NCBI RefSeq assembly: GCF_018613535.1
Contig: NZ_JAGGQB010000005.1
Location: 682,001-746,000, forward strand
DNA: 64,000 nt
Direction: 5' to 3'
Source of the DNA: Bacillus sp. ISL-51
GTDB taxonomy: Bacteria; Bacillota; Bacilli; Bacillales; Bacillaceae
Shown in pieces: positions 31,689 through 40,942 of this stretch. A program made the translations under genes and the position numbers. Under the pieces are notes generated by a model, which saw only the letters and a list, made by a program, of their open reading frames with translations, did no database searches and was not told the origin of the DNA. The first letter of the stretch is position 1. Every line of letters starts with the position of its first letter.

Positions 31689-32873
31689 CTATGAAACGAA
31701 ATCTTGATACAAAGCGGCAAAAATCTCCCGCGAATTTTGGATTTGTTCTAAAGACACGCTGAATGATAACCGGAAGTAGCCGCTCCTTCCGAATCCGCTG
31801 CCCGGCACGATTAATAATTTATATTTCTGTGCGGCATGCCTGCAAAACTCGACCTCGTCTTCAATCGGTGATTTAGGAAAAACGAAGAAGCCTCCTGTCG
31901 GCATTTCAAAATCGAAACCTGCTTCTGTCAGGATGTCAACGATAAGGTCTCTCCGCTTCCGGTAAGGAGCCGCATCTATCGTCAGATCATCCATTTCAGC
32001 CACGGTGCGCTGCATCATGACAGGCGCATTCACAAATCCGAGCGTCCGATTGCAATAAACGAAAGCATCCGTCAGAAGATCACGTTCAGGCATTTGGCCG
32101 TCCAAACCGATATACCCAAGCCGCTCCCCCGCGATCCCGAGATCTTTACTGAAAGAACTGACTAAAATGACGCGGTGATACGCTTGGAACGGATTCGCCT
32201 GCTCTTCCCCGTAGATCAGCTGGCTGTACGGTTCATCAAACAGGATATAAATGCTTTGGCCGTGTTTCTCCTCCGCTTCTTTTAATAAGGCGCCCAATTC
32301 ATTTATGTTGTTTTGGCTTAAAACCGTCCCCGTCGGGTTGTGCGGCGTATTTAAAATCAACCCCTTCGTCTGGGGAGTGATCGCTTTCCTTACTGCTTCA
32401 ATATCAATCTCAAATGTGTCAGTAAGCGGGCAAATAACGGGTTTTCCGCGGTAATTTTCAACATACGCTTTATATTCCGCAAAATAAGGCGCTAACAGTA
32501 TCACTTCTTCGCCCGGATTCAAAATGCTCTTCAGCGCGACATTCAGCGCCCCGCCGGCTCCGACTGTCATCACGACATGCTTGGAAGAAATGTCTGCCTC
32601 AAACCGTTTTGATAAGAAGCGCGCTACCTTTTCTCTCGCTTCCGGAAGCCCTTGATTTTGTATGTATCCGTGCCTTCCCGCTTCAGCCGTTTCACGCAGC
32701 GCCTTTTTAAATGCCTCAGGCGGCTCGGTGACGGGATTTCCGATTGAAAAATCGAATACCTTATCAGCGCCGTATTCCTTCTTCAGCCGCGCGCCTTCAT
32801 CAAACAGCCTGCGAATCCATGATCCTTTCTGTAAATTCTCTGTAACTTCTTTTGATAAACCGGCCACTTTCAT
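31689..32873 (-). CDS. yhdR: YhdR-like class I aminotransferase
   Basis: PLP fold-type I aminotransferase of 394 residues, started at ATG 32873 after GAAGGGAC; the frame is open to 32960. Landmarks: F-S-I-G-N-P near 30, the N-x-P-H-N-P-T-G cofactor motif near 165, the PLP Lys in S-S-F-S-K-D near 229 and the carboxylate Arg in F-R-L-S near 374. Annotated as aspartate aminotransferase-like, but the substrate is not determined by these motifs. The ketosynthase follows 32 bases downstream without a terminator, so both are probably on one mRNA, which is unexpected for an amino acid enzyme. Confidence 0.8.
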   Translation of the reverse strand: MKVAGLSKEVTENLQKGSWIRRLFDEGARLKKEYGADKVFDFSIGNPVTEPPEAFKKALRETAEAGRHGYIQNQGLPEAREKVARFLSKRFEADISSKHVVMTVGAGGALNVALKSILNPGEEVILLAPYFAEYKAYVENYRGKPVICPLTDTFEIDIEAVRKAITPQTKGLILNTPHNPTGTVLSQNNINELGALLKEAEEKHGQSIYILFDEPYSQLIYGEEQANPFQAYHRVILVSSFSKDLGIAGERLGYIGLDGQMPERDLLTDAFVYCNRTLGFVNAPVMMQRTVAEMDDLTIDAAPYRKRRDLIVDILTEAGFDFEMPTGGFFVFPKSPIEDEVEFCRHAAQKYKLLIVPGSGFGRSGYFRLSFSVSLEQIQNSREIFAALYQDFVS

Positions 32874-33071
32874 CTGTCCCTTCTGCGCGTTTGCTCGTCT
32901 TCCTTCGCCAAACCGCTCTCTATTTACAATGATTATGGAAGATTTGCATGATTCAGTCAACGCTTTTTCCTAAAGCCTTCACTGCCAATTAGAACGACAG
33001 CACTGGAAAACAATAAACTTGTGCAACTCCTCTTCATATATTAAACTATTCTCATAACTATAACGTGATGG

Positions 33072-33497
33072 TTGGGGAGGGATTTAGATGGGGCTGAGAC
33101 TTATCGCATCAGTGAATTAGCGGCTCTTGCCGGAGTAACGAAGCGGACGGTGGATTACTACACAAATCTTGGTCTGTTAACGCCGGCCAGGTCTTGTTCG
33201 AACTATCGTTACTACGATACACTTGCACTTAAACGACTAATGTTTATTGTCGCTTGTAAAAAGCAGCGATTGGCCCTGTCTGATATAAAAGATCAACTGG
33301 AGAACCAGTTTCCCTCTTCAGCTTTGACTGATGATATTGGAAATTTGGCAACGGAAATTGATGACATGAATCAAAACATCTCCGGGATCTTGCATCGGTT
33401 TGAAAAGCTTGAACCTGAGGAGCGTGCCCAGCTGAAAAAAAGGCTTACTCCCGAAAAGCTTGCAGTGCTTCAATCATTTATGCTGCTGTTAAGTTAA
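33072..33497 (+). CDS. yhdQ: YhdQ, MerR family regulator (CueR-type), start uncertain
   Basis: MerR protein of about 130-141 residues. Winged helix at the N-terminus (Y-R-I-S-E-L-A-A-L-A-G-V-T-K-R-T-V-D-Y-Y), then a coiled-coil dimer helix. B. subtilis YhdQ has been named CueR, but the C-terminal Cys pair that binds copper in CueR is absent here; only Cys in S-C-S-N and A-C-K-K remain. The annotated TTG 33072 has only a weak GTGAT site. A perfect GGGGAGGG serves an ATG at 33088 that is out of frame and stops after ten codons. One extra G in the GGGG run would join that ATG to the gene. Confidence 0.7.
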   Translation: MGRDLDGAETYRISELAALAGVTKRTVDYYTNLGLLTPARSCSNYRYYDTLALKRLMFIVACKKQRLALSDIKDQLENQFPSSALTDDIGNLATEIDDMNQNISGILHRFEKLEPEERAQLKKRLTPEKLAVLQSFMLLLS

Positions 33498-33515
33498 ACC
33501 ATTATCTTATTAACA

Positions 33516-33558
33516 GGAGGTGTTACCTTCATTTTCCCAAAAGGAGTGAAGGTTCTAA
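33516..33558 (+). promoter_or_regulatory. Structured ribosome binding region of mpfA
   Basis: GGAGG (33516-33520), four bases, then a 7-bp stem ACCTTCA/TGAAGGT (33525-33531, 33547-33553) with a 15-base loop, then five bases and the TTG start. Folding leaves 9 bases between GGAGG and the TTG. Same layout as in front of yhdT. Confidence 0.6.
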
Positions 33559-34893
33559 TTGGACATTGTGAATTTGATTTTAGTCGCGGTTTTAATCGCG
33601 CTGACGGCATTTTTCGTAGCATCTGAGTTTGCGATAATCAGAATCAGAGGCTCACGGGTTGACCAGCTTATAGCAGAAGGAAATAAAGCCGCAATCGGTG
33701 TAAAAAAAGTGACCACGCATTTGGATGAGTACTTATCGGCGTGCCAGCTCGGCATTACATTGACTTCGATTGGTCTGGGTGTCTTAGGCGAATCAACGAT
33801 TGAACGCATGCTTCATCCGCTTTTCACAAAATTAAACGTACCAAACTCACTATCGCATGTTATTTCATTCATTCTGGCCTACGCCATCATTACATTTTTA
33901 CATGTGGTCGTAGGGGAATTGGCGCCGAAAACAGTCGCCATCCAAAAAGCGGAAGCCGTTTCGATGCTGTTTTCGAAACCGCTCATTTGGTTTTACCGCA
34001 TCATGTTCCCGTTTATTTGGCTTTTGAACAACTCCGCCCGTCTTCTGACAAAGATGTTCGGTTTGGAGACGGTTTCTGAAAATGAGCTTGCCCATTCGGA
34101 AGAAGAGCTGCGCATCATTTTATCAGAAAGCTATAAAAGCGGGGAAATCAACCAGTCTGAATTTAAATATGTGAATAAAATCTTTGAATTTGACGACAGA
34201 CTCGCTAAAGAAATTATGATTCCGAGAACGGAAATCGTCAGTCTGCCGCACGATATCAAAATCTCTGAAATGATGGATATCATTCAGATTGAAAAATATA
34301 CACGCTACCCTGTCGAAGAGGGCGACAAAGACAATATTATCGGCGTCATCAATATTAAGGAAGTGCTGACCGCCTGCATCAGCGGCGAAGTATCAGTTGA
34401 CTCGCCGATTACCGCCTTTGTAAATCCGATCATCCATGTGATTGAATCTGCGCCCATTCACGACCTGCTTGTAAAAATGCAGAAAGAACGGGTTCATATG
34501 GCGATTCTGTCAGACGAATACGGCGGAACCGCAGGGCTTGTGACCGTTGAAGATATTATCGAAGAAATCGTCGGGGAAATCCGGGACGAATTTGATATTG
34601 ATGAAATCAACGAGATCCGCAAACTCGGGGACGGCCATTATATGCTTGATGGAAAAGTCCTGATTGACCAAGTGAACGACTTGCTCGGCATTCATTTAGA
34701 AAATGACGAGGTCGACACAATCGGCGGCTGGTTCCTTACCCAGAAATACGACGTGCAGCAGCATGATTCCATTATTGAAGAAGGCTGTGAATTTATTATT
34801 AATGAAATTGACGGCCACCATGTCGCTTATATCGAAGTAAAGAAGCTGGCGTTTGACGAACTGTTAGAAACCGCCGAACAAAAAGAGGCGTAA
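33559..34893 (+). CDS. mpfA: MpfA (YhdP), CorC/CNNM-type Mg2+ efflux protein
   Basis: Protein of 444 residues from a TTG at 33559, closely matching B. subtilis YhdP/MpfA in sequence and length. CNNM membrane domain (1-195), two CBS repeats (about 205-335) and CorC_HlyC domain (about 350-430). In B. subtilis loss of MpfA causes Mg2+ sensitivity, so it is taken to be the main Mg2+ exporter. Downstream of yhdQ on the same strand. Its leader has a hairpin between Shine-Dalgarno and start codon. Confidence 0.92.
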   Translation: MDIVNLILVAVLIALTAFFVASEFAIIRIRGSRVDQLIAEGNKAAIGVKKVTTHLDEYLSACQLGITLTSIGLGVLGESTIERMLHPLFTKLNVPNSLSHVISFILAYAIITFLHVVVGELAPKTVAIQKAEAVSMLFSKPLIWFYRIMFPFIWLLNNSARLLTKMFGLETVSENELAHSEEELRIILSESYKSGEINQSEFKYVNKIFEFDDRLAKEIMIPRTEIVSLPHDIKISEMMDIIQIEKYTRYPVEEGDKDNIIGVINIKEVLTACISGEVSVDSPITAFVNPIIHVIESAPIHDLLVKMQKERVHMAILSDEYGGTAGLVTVEDIIEEIVGEIRDEFDIDEINEIRKLGDGHYMLDGKVLIDQVNDLLGIHLENDEVDTIGGWFLTQKYDVQQHDSIIEEGCEFIINEIDGHHVAYIEVKKLAFDELLETAEQKEA

Positions 34894-34899
34894 TCCTCA

Positions 34900-34942
34900 C
34901 AAAAAAAGCTTGCCGTCTATGCGAACGGCAAGCTTTTTTAAT
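34900..34942. terminator. Bidirectional terminator between mpfA and plsC
   Basis: AAAAAAGCTTGCCGT and ACGGCAAGCTTTTTT arms. Confidence 0.92.
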
Positions 34943-34946
34943 TCTG

Positions 34947-35546
34947 TTACATCTGTTCAAGTTTTTTCTCAAGCTCTTTTATTCTGCTGTTCAGCTCTTC
35001 TGTCATGGCTGCCAGCCTTTCCTTCGGCGCATAATCGGCGAAGTCCTCCTGGAAAAGCGGTTCCCCGATGATAAGCTTCATCTTCCCTTTTTTAAACAGC
35101 TCTTTTCCTGTAGAAGGCCCTTTGTAAGCTGCCGGAACGAGCGGCGCTTTCCCCATTTGCGCAATGGTCACGGCCCCTCTTTTCAGCGGAACGTCTTCAG
35201 ATGTTCTCGTACCGCTCGGGAAAATCCCGACTATCTTTCCTTCTTTTAAGAGCTTAATCGGCGTCTTAATGCTGCTTGGCCCAGGATTCTCCCGGTCAAC
35301 CGGAAAGGCATTAACTTTCTTTAAAAACGTTCCGATCCCCTTTTTCTGAAACAGCTCTTTTTTTGCCATATAATGAATCTGCTGAGGCAATATCCCGACA
35401 CCAAGGGTGATCACATCCACCCAGCCTGAGTGTGTGCACGCAATAACGAAACCTGTATCAGACGGAAGATTTTCTTTATTGTACACTTTAATTCCTCCGC
35501 GCAGGGAGAGAATGCCTTTAAGGGCATTTGCACAAAAACTATACAT
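34947..35546 (-). CDS. plsC: PlsC (YhdO), 1-acylglycerol-3-phosphate acyltransferase
   Basis: Membrane-associated acyltransferase of 199 residues that makes phosphatidic acid by acylating the sn-2 position of lysophosphatidic acid. The H-x4-D catalytic motif is H39-S-G-W-V-D44. Motif III appears as F-P-S-G-T-R-T where many homologues have F-P-E-G-T-R-S. A third motif, V-P-A-A-Y, is also visible. AAAGGAAG precedes the ATG. Essential in B. subtilis. In 168 yhdN lies between plsC and sigM; here that space is empty. Confidence 0.93.
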   Translation of the reverse strand: MYSFCANALKGILSLRGGIKVYNKENLPSDTGFVIACTHSGWVDVITLGVGILPQQIHYMAKKELFQKKGIGTFLKKVNAFPVDRENPGPSSIKTPIKLLKEGKIVGIFPSGTRTSEDVPLKRGAVTIAQMGKAPLVPAAYKGPSTGKELFKKGKMKLIIGEPLFQEDFADYAPKERLAAMTEELNSRIKELEKKLEQM

Positions 35547-35732
35547 AACGCACTTCCTTTGTTGTAATGATCAAATGTATTCTGACTCTATTATAACAAT
35601 ATTTATTATTACCTGGTACTAATAAATATATTTTTCCTTAATCATTCTCTATCTTTTGTGGCGGATTTTGGGTACTATATAGAAATGGTGTTTGATTAGG
35701 TGAAAATGAAATTAAGCCGTTTGCATGGAACG

Positions 35733-35759
35733 TGCAACTTTAAACCTTTCTTATGCGTG
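35733..35759 (+). promoter_or_regulatory. Autoregulatory sigma-M promoter of sigM
   Basis: TGCAAC (35733-35738), 17 bases, CGTG (35756-35759). This matches the ECF promoter pattern (TGAAAC-type -35 and CGT-type -10) and lies 25 bases before the sigM start codon. Confidence 0.75.
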
Positions 35760-35784
35760 TATAACATAGAGGGGAGAAAAGGCA

Positions 35785-36276
35785 GTGACGATCGATGAAA
35801 TTTACCAAATGTATATGAATGATGTTTACCGGTTCCTGCTCTCCATGACAAAAGACAAGCATCTCGCTGAGGATTTGCTGCAGGAAACCTTTATGAGGGC
35901 ATACATACACATTCACTCCTATGACCACAGCAAAGTAAAGCCATGGCTTTTTCAAGTGGCGAGAAATGCGTTTATAGATTATGTCAGAAAACATAAAAAG
36001 GAAGTGACCATTTCCGATGACTTAATTGGGAGCCTTTTTCAGACGGCTGTTCAAAGCCCGGCTCATCAAATTGAAATCAAGGAAGTGCTGACAGGGTATA
36101 TGTCCGAACTCCCCGACAATTATCGGGAGGCCTTAACATTGTATTATTTAAAAGAACTGAATTACAAAGAAGCATCCCATATTATGAATATTTCAGAGGC
36201 TAATTTTAAAAGTGTTTTATTTCGTGCCAGACAGCGGCTGAAAGCACTTTATAATAGAGGTGTTAATGATGAATGA
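35785..36276 (+). CDS. sigM: SigM, ECF RNA polymerase sigma factor
   Basis: ECF sigma factor of 163 residues, GTG start after GGGGAG. Region 2 (about 5-75) contains H-L-A-E-D-L-L-Q-E-T-F and the region 2.4 helix; region 4 (about 105-155) contains L-P-x-N-Y-R-E-A and the helix-turn-helix Y-K-E-A-S-H-I-M. It directs genes for cell-envelope stress, salt tolerance and antibiotic resistance and transcribes its own operon. Overlaps yhdL by 11 bases. Confidence 0.95.
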   Translation: MTIDEIYQMYMNDVYRFLLSMTKDKHLAEDLLQETFMRAYIHIHSYDHSKVKPWLFQVARNAFIDYVRKHKKEVTISDDLIGSLFQTAVQSPAHQIEIKEVLTGYMSELPDNYREALTLYYLKELNYKEASHIMNISEANFKSVLFRARQRLKALYNRGVNDE

Positions 36277-37342
36277 AGAATTTAAGAAGCGATTTTACCA
36301 ATATAAAAATGGGGAAATGAGCGACCAGGAGATGGCCGCCTTTGAAGAAGAGCTGGAAAAGCTTGAAGTCTATCAGGAATTGATTGAAAGCGAAATGCAG
36401 GACGACCGGCAATGGGACGTCAGTATCAGCCCGGAAAAACAGCGGGCCATTTTATCATACGGAAAGCGCAAATCATATTTGCGGATTTCCGTTCTCGCCG
36501 TCATTTCTACATTGATGATTTTGCCGCTTTGCACATTGGGAAGCTACCTCTACTACGGGCTCGGAGGAAAAGAAAGCACCGGAAATCAATTAATGGAAAC
36601 CGCGGCAGTGACAGTGGCGATCACAATGCCGAACGTCCTCGTTGATACGTCGGGCTTAAAAAGCCAGGTGAAGCTGTTTGGAATGAATACAGAATTTCCG
36701 CTTCAAAAACAGATTGGCACAAAAACAAAATCAGTAGGCGGAGAACGGGTGGAGATGTTTTTGGATACGGTCAAGCCGCCTGCTGTCAACTATTATGATT
36801 TAGATGTCAGCCAGGCAAACCATTATTTTGCGCATCCCTCCGGATTAAAGGAGCGGACGGTTGACAAAGCCGGTCAAACCTTAAAGAAATTGCCTGAAGG
36901 AAGCGTCGCCGAGGTTTATCTTTCTTACGATCGCGCCTATCCATCAACTGAAATCTATTCACGATTTAAAAACTATGATGTGAAGTTTTTATGGAATGCG
37001 GTCGACACGGAAAAAAATCTGAAAGACAGTCCTTATGCCGAACCGTTAGGATTTCCCGGGAAAGATTCAAAAATGCTTTCCTCTTTTGAAACGCAAGGAC
37101 AGACTGACCGCGAACAATTTATCAACGCACTTGAATATATGTCCCGTCATAAAAAATGGGTGCATGTCATTTCTAAACGTAAAGATATGAACCTGGACAA
37201 CAGAATCAATTATGTAGACCGGCACGGAATGAATGTATACGGGTCTGTTATCACGGGGCCGACAAAAGAAATCGAACGTCTGCTGAAAAATAAAGCAGTA
37301 AAAGCAGCAAACATCGGTGAGGTGGAATTATGGAATTGGTAA
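36266..37342 (+). CDS. yhdL: YhdL, membrane anti-sigma-M factor
   Basis: Anti-sigma factor of 358 residues (start ATG 36266 after AGAGGTG). The N-terminal 70 residues are a charged cytoplasmic sigma-binding domain, one membrane helix follows (about 75-98), and about 260 residues lie outside. It holds SigM at the membrane until stress releases it; the complex includes YhdK. Sequence and length agree with B. subtilis YhdL, where depletion is lethal because SigM becomes hyperactive. Confidence 0.93.
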   Translation: MMNEEFKKRFYQYKNGEMSDQEMAAFEEELEKLEVYQELIESEMQDDRQWDVSISPEKQRAILSYGKRKSYLRISVLAVISTLMILPLCTLGSYLYYGLGGKESTGNQLMETAAVTVAITMPNVLVDTSGLKSQVKLFGMNTEFPLQKQIGTKTKSVGGERVEMFLDTVKPPAVNYYDLDVSQANHYFAHPSGLKERTVDKAGQTLKKLPEGSVAEVYLSYDRAYPSTEIYSRFKNYDVKFLWNAVDTEKNLKDSPYAEPLGFPGKDSKMLSSFETQGQTDREQFINALEYMSRHKKWVHVISKRKDMNLDNRINYVDRHGMNVYGSVITGPTKEIERLLKNKAVKAANIGEVELWNW

Positions 37343-37620
37343 GAATCTTTAAAGAACATAATGTTTTCGGCTGGATATCAGTCGGGACCGCGATCTTGTC
37401 CCTGCTGCTGCTGAATGTGGCAATTATCAGCAATGTGACCTTTTATTCTTATCAGATGCTGCCGTTTGCGATGGCGGCCGTGCCCTTTGGCATCATTGAG
37501 CTGTTTATTAAAAAAGGCAGGACGGGTCCAGGCCTGCTCGGTGTCATCCTTAATCTTTTCGTTATAGTCTGTGTGTATACAATTGTTGCGGTGGATACGA
37601 ATTTACAGTTTGGTTTTTAA
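37330..37620 (+). CDS. yhdK: YhdK, membrane cofactor of the anti-sigma-M complex
   Basis: Small membrane protein of 96 residues with three hydrophobic helices (about 14-36, 40-58, 70-90). It overlaps yhdL by 13 bases, so stoichiometric translation is likely. In B. subtilis YhdK supports YhdL in restraining SigM. Last gene of the sigM operon, followed by a strong terminator. yhdI and yhdJ of 168 are not found downstream. Confidence 0.9.
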   Translation: MELVRIFKEHNVFGWISVGTAILSLLLLNVAIISNVTFYSYQMLPFAMAAVPFGIIELFIKKGRTGPGLLGVILNLFVIVCVYTIVAVDTNLQFGF

Positions 37621-37623
37621 AAA

Positions 37624-37663
37624 GAAGCGCCCAAGACTTTCCCGTCTTGGGCGTTTTTGCTGA
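37624..37663 (+). terminator. Terminator of the sigM operon
   Basis: GCGCCCAAGAC and GTCTTGGGCG arms followed by TTTTT. Confidence 0.9.
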
Positions 37664-37669
37664 TAATCA

Positions 37670-37700
37670 AAAAACAAGCCCCCTGAAAGGGCCTGTTTTT
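37670..37700 (-). terminator. Terminator of yhdH
   Basis: Minus-strand AAAACAGGCCC and GGGGCTTGTTTTTT arms. Confidence 0.85.
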
Positions 37701-37701
37701 T

Positions 37702-39057
37702 CTAAAATGAAAGAACTCCGATTAAATTTAACAATACGATTATGATAGCCAGCGGCACGAGATACCGCAACAGGAAATACCAGAGCTGAAAGAAAGCATA
37801 ACCGATGGAAGACCCGCTTTTCATCTCGGCAAAAAGCGCCTGCTTCGGTATTTTCAGCGGAATAAAGATTGAAATCAATAAAGCGCCCAGCGGAATAAGC
37901 ACATTACTGACGGTGAAATCCGCCAGATCAAAAAAGGTTTTGCCAAAGACATGTACATCGGCAAGAACACCATACGATAAGCAAGACGGAATGCCGACTA
38001 AAAAAATGAGCAGACCGCTTGTCCAAGACAGTTTCTTTCTTTTCGTTTCATCGCCTTTCCCGACTGTCGCCACGATAATTTCCACCATAGAGAAAGCCGA
38101 GGTCAGTGCAGCAAAGAAAAAGACCGCGAGAAAACCGATGAAAAACAGCGTGCCGAAGGGCAGCTGATCAAATACAGCCGGAAGCACGGTAAACAGCAGC
38201 GTAGGTCCTTCATCCGGCTTTAATCCAAACGAAAACACCGCCGGAAAAATCGCCAGTCCCGCAAAAAGCGTGACAAGTACATTCATGACAACGATCGAAC
38301 CGGCCGAACCGGGCAGATTTTGTGATTTCGGAAGATAAGAGCTGTACGTCACCATGACCGACACCCCGAGTGTTAATGTGAAAAACGCCTGTCCCAATGC
38401 ATATAAGATGGATTTCGGCGTAAGGTCTTCAAAATGGGGAACCAATAAAAATTTAACCCCTTCGACGGCATGATCAAGAGTGAGCGAACGCAGCACAAGC
38501 AAAATAAACAGCACGAATAAAATCGGCATTAATACCGCGCTGACACGCTCTATCCCTTTTTGTACGCCTTTTGCGACGACAGCTACCGTCATGATCATAA
38601 ACAGCAGCTGCGCCGCGAGCGTCTGAAGCGGATTTTCAATGACTGCGCCAAACATCGAACCGTACTGTTCCTGAGTGAGTCCTGATAAAGAACCGGAAAC
38701 GGCTTTCACCGTATAAAGCAAAATCCATCCGCCGACGACACTGTAAAAAGATAAGACTAAAAAACAGGCCGCCACACCTACATAACCCGTGAGATACCAA
38801 ACCGATTTCGGCGCCGCTTTTTTGTAGGCATCTATCGCGTTTGTCTGGCTCCGCCTTCCGAATATAAATTCACCGAGCAGAAGCGGATAACCGAGAAGAA
38901 CGGTAAAGAGGACAAACACGAGAAAAAAAGCGCCTCCTCCATTCGTTCCCGCTACGTAAGGGAACTTCCAAATGGCTCCAAGGCCGATGGCCGAACCCGC
39001 AGCGGCCATAATAAATCCTATTTTTGAGGCCCATTGAACCTTTTTTTGGTCAGACAC
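37702..39057 (-). CDS. yhdH: YhdH, NSS family sodium-dependent transporter
   Basis: Sodium:neurotransmitter symporter family protein of 451 residues with about 11-12 helices. The family start is plain: [19 protein letters not shown] with the Na+-binding residues of TM1, and the unwound TM6 region around F-F-T-L-T-L-G. Relatives LeuT, TnaT and MhsT import amino acids with Na+. The substrate cannot be told. Start is GTG 39057 after GGAAGTGG. Confidence 0.9.
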   Translation of the reverse strand: MSDQKKVQWASKIGFIMAAAGSAIGLGAIWKFPYVAGTNGGGAFFLVFVLFTVLLGYPLLLGEFIFGRRSQTNAIDAYKKAAPKSVWYLTGYVGVAACFLVLSFYSVVGGWILLYTVKAVSGSLSGLTQEQYGSMFGAVIENPLQTLAAQLLFMIMTVAVVAKGVQKGIERVSAVLMPILFVLFILLVLRSLTLDHAVEGVKFLLVPHFEDLTPKSILYALGQAFFTLTLGVSVMVTYSSYLPKSQNLPGSAGSIVVMNVLVTLFAGLAIFPAVFSFGLKPDEGPTLLFTVLPAVFDQLPFGTLFFIGFLAVFFFAALTSAFSMVEIIVATVGKGDETKRKKLSWTSGLLIFLVGIPSCLSYGVLADVHVFGKTFFDLADFTVSNVLIPLGALLISIFIPLKIPKQALFAEMKSGSSIGYAFFQLWYFLLRYLVPLAIIIVLLNLIGVLSF

Positions 39058-39146
39058 GACTTTCCACTTCCCTTCCGCCCTATATTATCCCTTATTCGCT
39101 TCCATAACTTAAGCCTATTTTGATATGTTTTATTGTTCTGAAAATA

Positions 39147-39170
39147 AAAAAAGCGGCAAGGGCCGCTTCC
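39147..39170 (-). terminator. Terminator of bcaP
   Basis: Minus strand AAGCGGCC/GCCGCTT with three-base loop followed by TTTTTTT. Confidence 0.8.
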
Positions 39171-39172
39171 CG

Positions 39173-40576
39173 TTATAGCTTCTCATTTAATTTGGAATGC
39201 TTTCTGGAATATAAGAAGTAAATCAGCAGGCCGATGATCAGCCAAATAAAGAAACGAAAAATGGTGGTCCAGCCAAGATTCAGAATCAAAAACAGGCAGA
39301 ACAGAATCGCCAATGCCGGAATAAACGGAACTCCCGGACATTTAAAAGCTCTCGGCAGATCCGGCTGTTTCTTTCTCAGCACGATCACCGCTACGGAAAT
39401 CAGGACAAACGCAGCGAGCGTTCCGATGTTCACAAGCTTTGCAAGTTCGTCAAGCGGAACGAGTGAGCCGAGTAAGGCGGACAGGATGCCGAAAACCCAT
39501 GTGACCACGTGAGGCGTTTTATGCTTAGCGTGAACTTTTGAAAGCACCCCCGGCACTAACCCGTCACGGGACATAGCGAACATCACCCTGGTCTGGCCGT
39601 ACAGCATGACGAGCATGACTGTTGTCATTCCTAAAACGGCGCCGATATCAATAATGCCCGCCACCCAGTTTTGGCCGGCCATTTGCAGAACAAGAGATAC
39701 AGGGTGATCGACGCCTTCAAATCGGGCAAACGGCACAACGCCGGTCATAATCGCCGATACCGTCACGTACAAAACCGTGCAGACCAATAATGAATAAATA
39801 ATACCTTTAGGCAAGTCCTTTGCCGGGTTTTTCGTTTCTTCAGCAGCAGATGACACGGCATCAAAACCGATGAAGGAGAAAAAGACGAGCGCTGCTGCGC
39901 TGAAAACTCCGCCAAATCCCATCGGCATAAACGGCTGCCAGTTATGCGGCTTGACATACACAGCTGCCACGGCAATAAACAGCAGAACAACCAGAATTTT
40001 CAGAATAACCATGATATTATTGACCCGTTTTGATTCCTTAATGCCTAAATAGAGAAGGAATGTAATGGCAAGCACGATGACAAAGGCGGGAAGATTAAAA
40101 AACGTAACCGTACCCTTAACAGACCCCGGGGCTGCGGTTAACGCGGCCGGCAGATGGATGCCGAAGCCCGCTAAAAATGATTGAAAATAACCGGACCAGC
40201 CGACTGAAACCGCACTGACGGCAAGCATATATTCCAAAATTAAATCCCAGCCGATAATAAAGGCGAGAAGTTCGCCCAATGTGGCATACGTAAATGTGTA
40301 AACGGAACCCGAAACCGGTACGCTTGAAGCAAATTCAGCATACGACAGAGCCGCAAATAAACATGCGAGGGCGGCCACGACAAACGAAACAGTCAGCCCG
40401 GGCCCCGCCGTCACGGCGCCTGTTCCCGTTAAAACAAATATTCCTGTCCCGATAATGGCTCCTATTCCGAGCAGCGTTAAATCAAAGGCGCCCAATTCCC
40501 TTTTCAGCGACTTCTCCCCGTTCGTTGCGGCAAGCAGATCCTGAATGCTTTTCTTTCTAAATACGCTCCCCTTCAT
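39173..40576 (-). CDS. bcaP: BcaP (YhdG), branched-chain amino acid permease
   Basis: APC superfamily permease of 467 residues, 12 helices, start ATG 40576 after GGGAG; an ATG at 40591 is part of that binding site. APC motifs G-I-G-A-I-I-G-T-G-I-F-V in helix 1 and F-F-S-F-I-G-F-D near 240 are clear. It is the main importer of isoleucine and valine in B. subtilis and one of the most strongly CodY-repressed genes, consistent with the CodY-like sites upstream. Confidence 0.9.
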   Translation of the reverse strand: MKGSVFRKKSIQDLLAATNGEKSLKRELGAFDLTLLGIGAIIGTGIFVLTGTGAVTAGPGLTVSFVVAALACLFAALSYAEFASSVPVSGSVYTFTYATLGELLAFIIGWDLILEYMLAVSAVSVGWSGYFQSFLAGFGIHLPAALTAAPGSVKGTVTFFNLPAFVIVLAITFLLYLGIKESKRVNNIMVILKILVVLLFIAVAAVYVKPHNWQPFMPMGFGGVFSAAALVFFSFIGFDAVSSAAEETKNPAKDLPKGIIYSLLVCTVLYVTVSAIMTGVVPFARFEGVDHPVSLVLQMAGQNWVAGIIDIGAVLGMTTVMLVMLYGQTRVMFAMSRDGLVPGVLSKVHAKHKTPHVVTWVFGILSALLGSLVPLDELAKLVNIGTLAAFVLISVAVIVLRKKQPDLPRAFKCPGVPFIPALAILFCLFLILNLGWTTIFRFFIWLIIGLLIYFLYSRKHSKLNEKL

Positions 40577-40895
40577 CTTCTTCACTCCCATTATATAAAT
40601 CTCATAAGTTAGAATATTCAGATAACAATGCTAATAATGACTAAATTCTTATTTTTTTGCTGTAAATATCGCTGCCCATCATCCCTTTCTCCTACATCAT
40701 ATTATATCTAAAAATAAAAAAATGAAAACAACTTTTTTGAAAATTCTATATTTTATACATCATCATTCAAATTACCATAATAAACCCCTATATCATGATC
40801 ATAAGGTTGACGGGGTTTTGTCAGACGGAGGGAGATTATTATTTAACTGACAATTACCAATTTCCAAATTATATGTATCTTACCTTTCAAACAAT
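40577..40895. other. AT-rich control region upstream of bcaP
   Basis: About 320 bases with no gene. It contains a CodY-like box (40731-40745), a weaker one (40613-40627, 11 of 15), and several A/T tracts. Promoter elements for bcaP must lie here but none stands out above the AT background. Confidence 0.5.
40731..40745. promoter_or_regulatory. CodY-like box upstream of bcaP
   Basis: ACTTTTTTGAAAATT matches AATTTTCWGAAAATT at 13 of 15 positions, about 155 bases before the start codon. Confidence 0.5.
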
Positions 40896-40936
40896 AAAAC
40901 ATCCCGCACTCTGAGAGAATGCGGGATGTTTCTTAC
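40896..40936 (-). terminator. Terminator of yhdF
   Basis: AAACATCCCGCA and TGCGGGATGTTT arms, U-tract on the minus strand. Confidence 0.85.
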
Positions 40937-40942
40937 AAGTGA

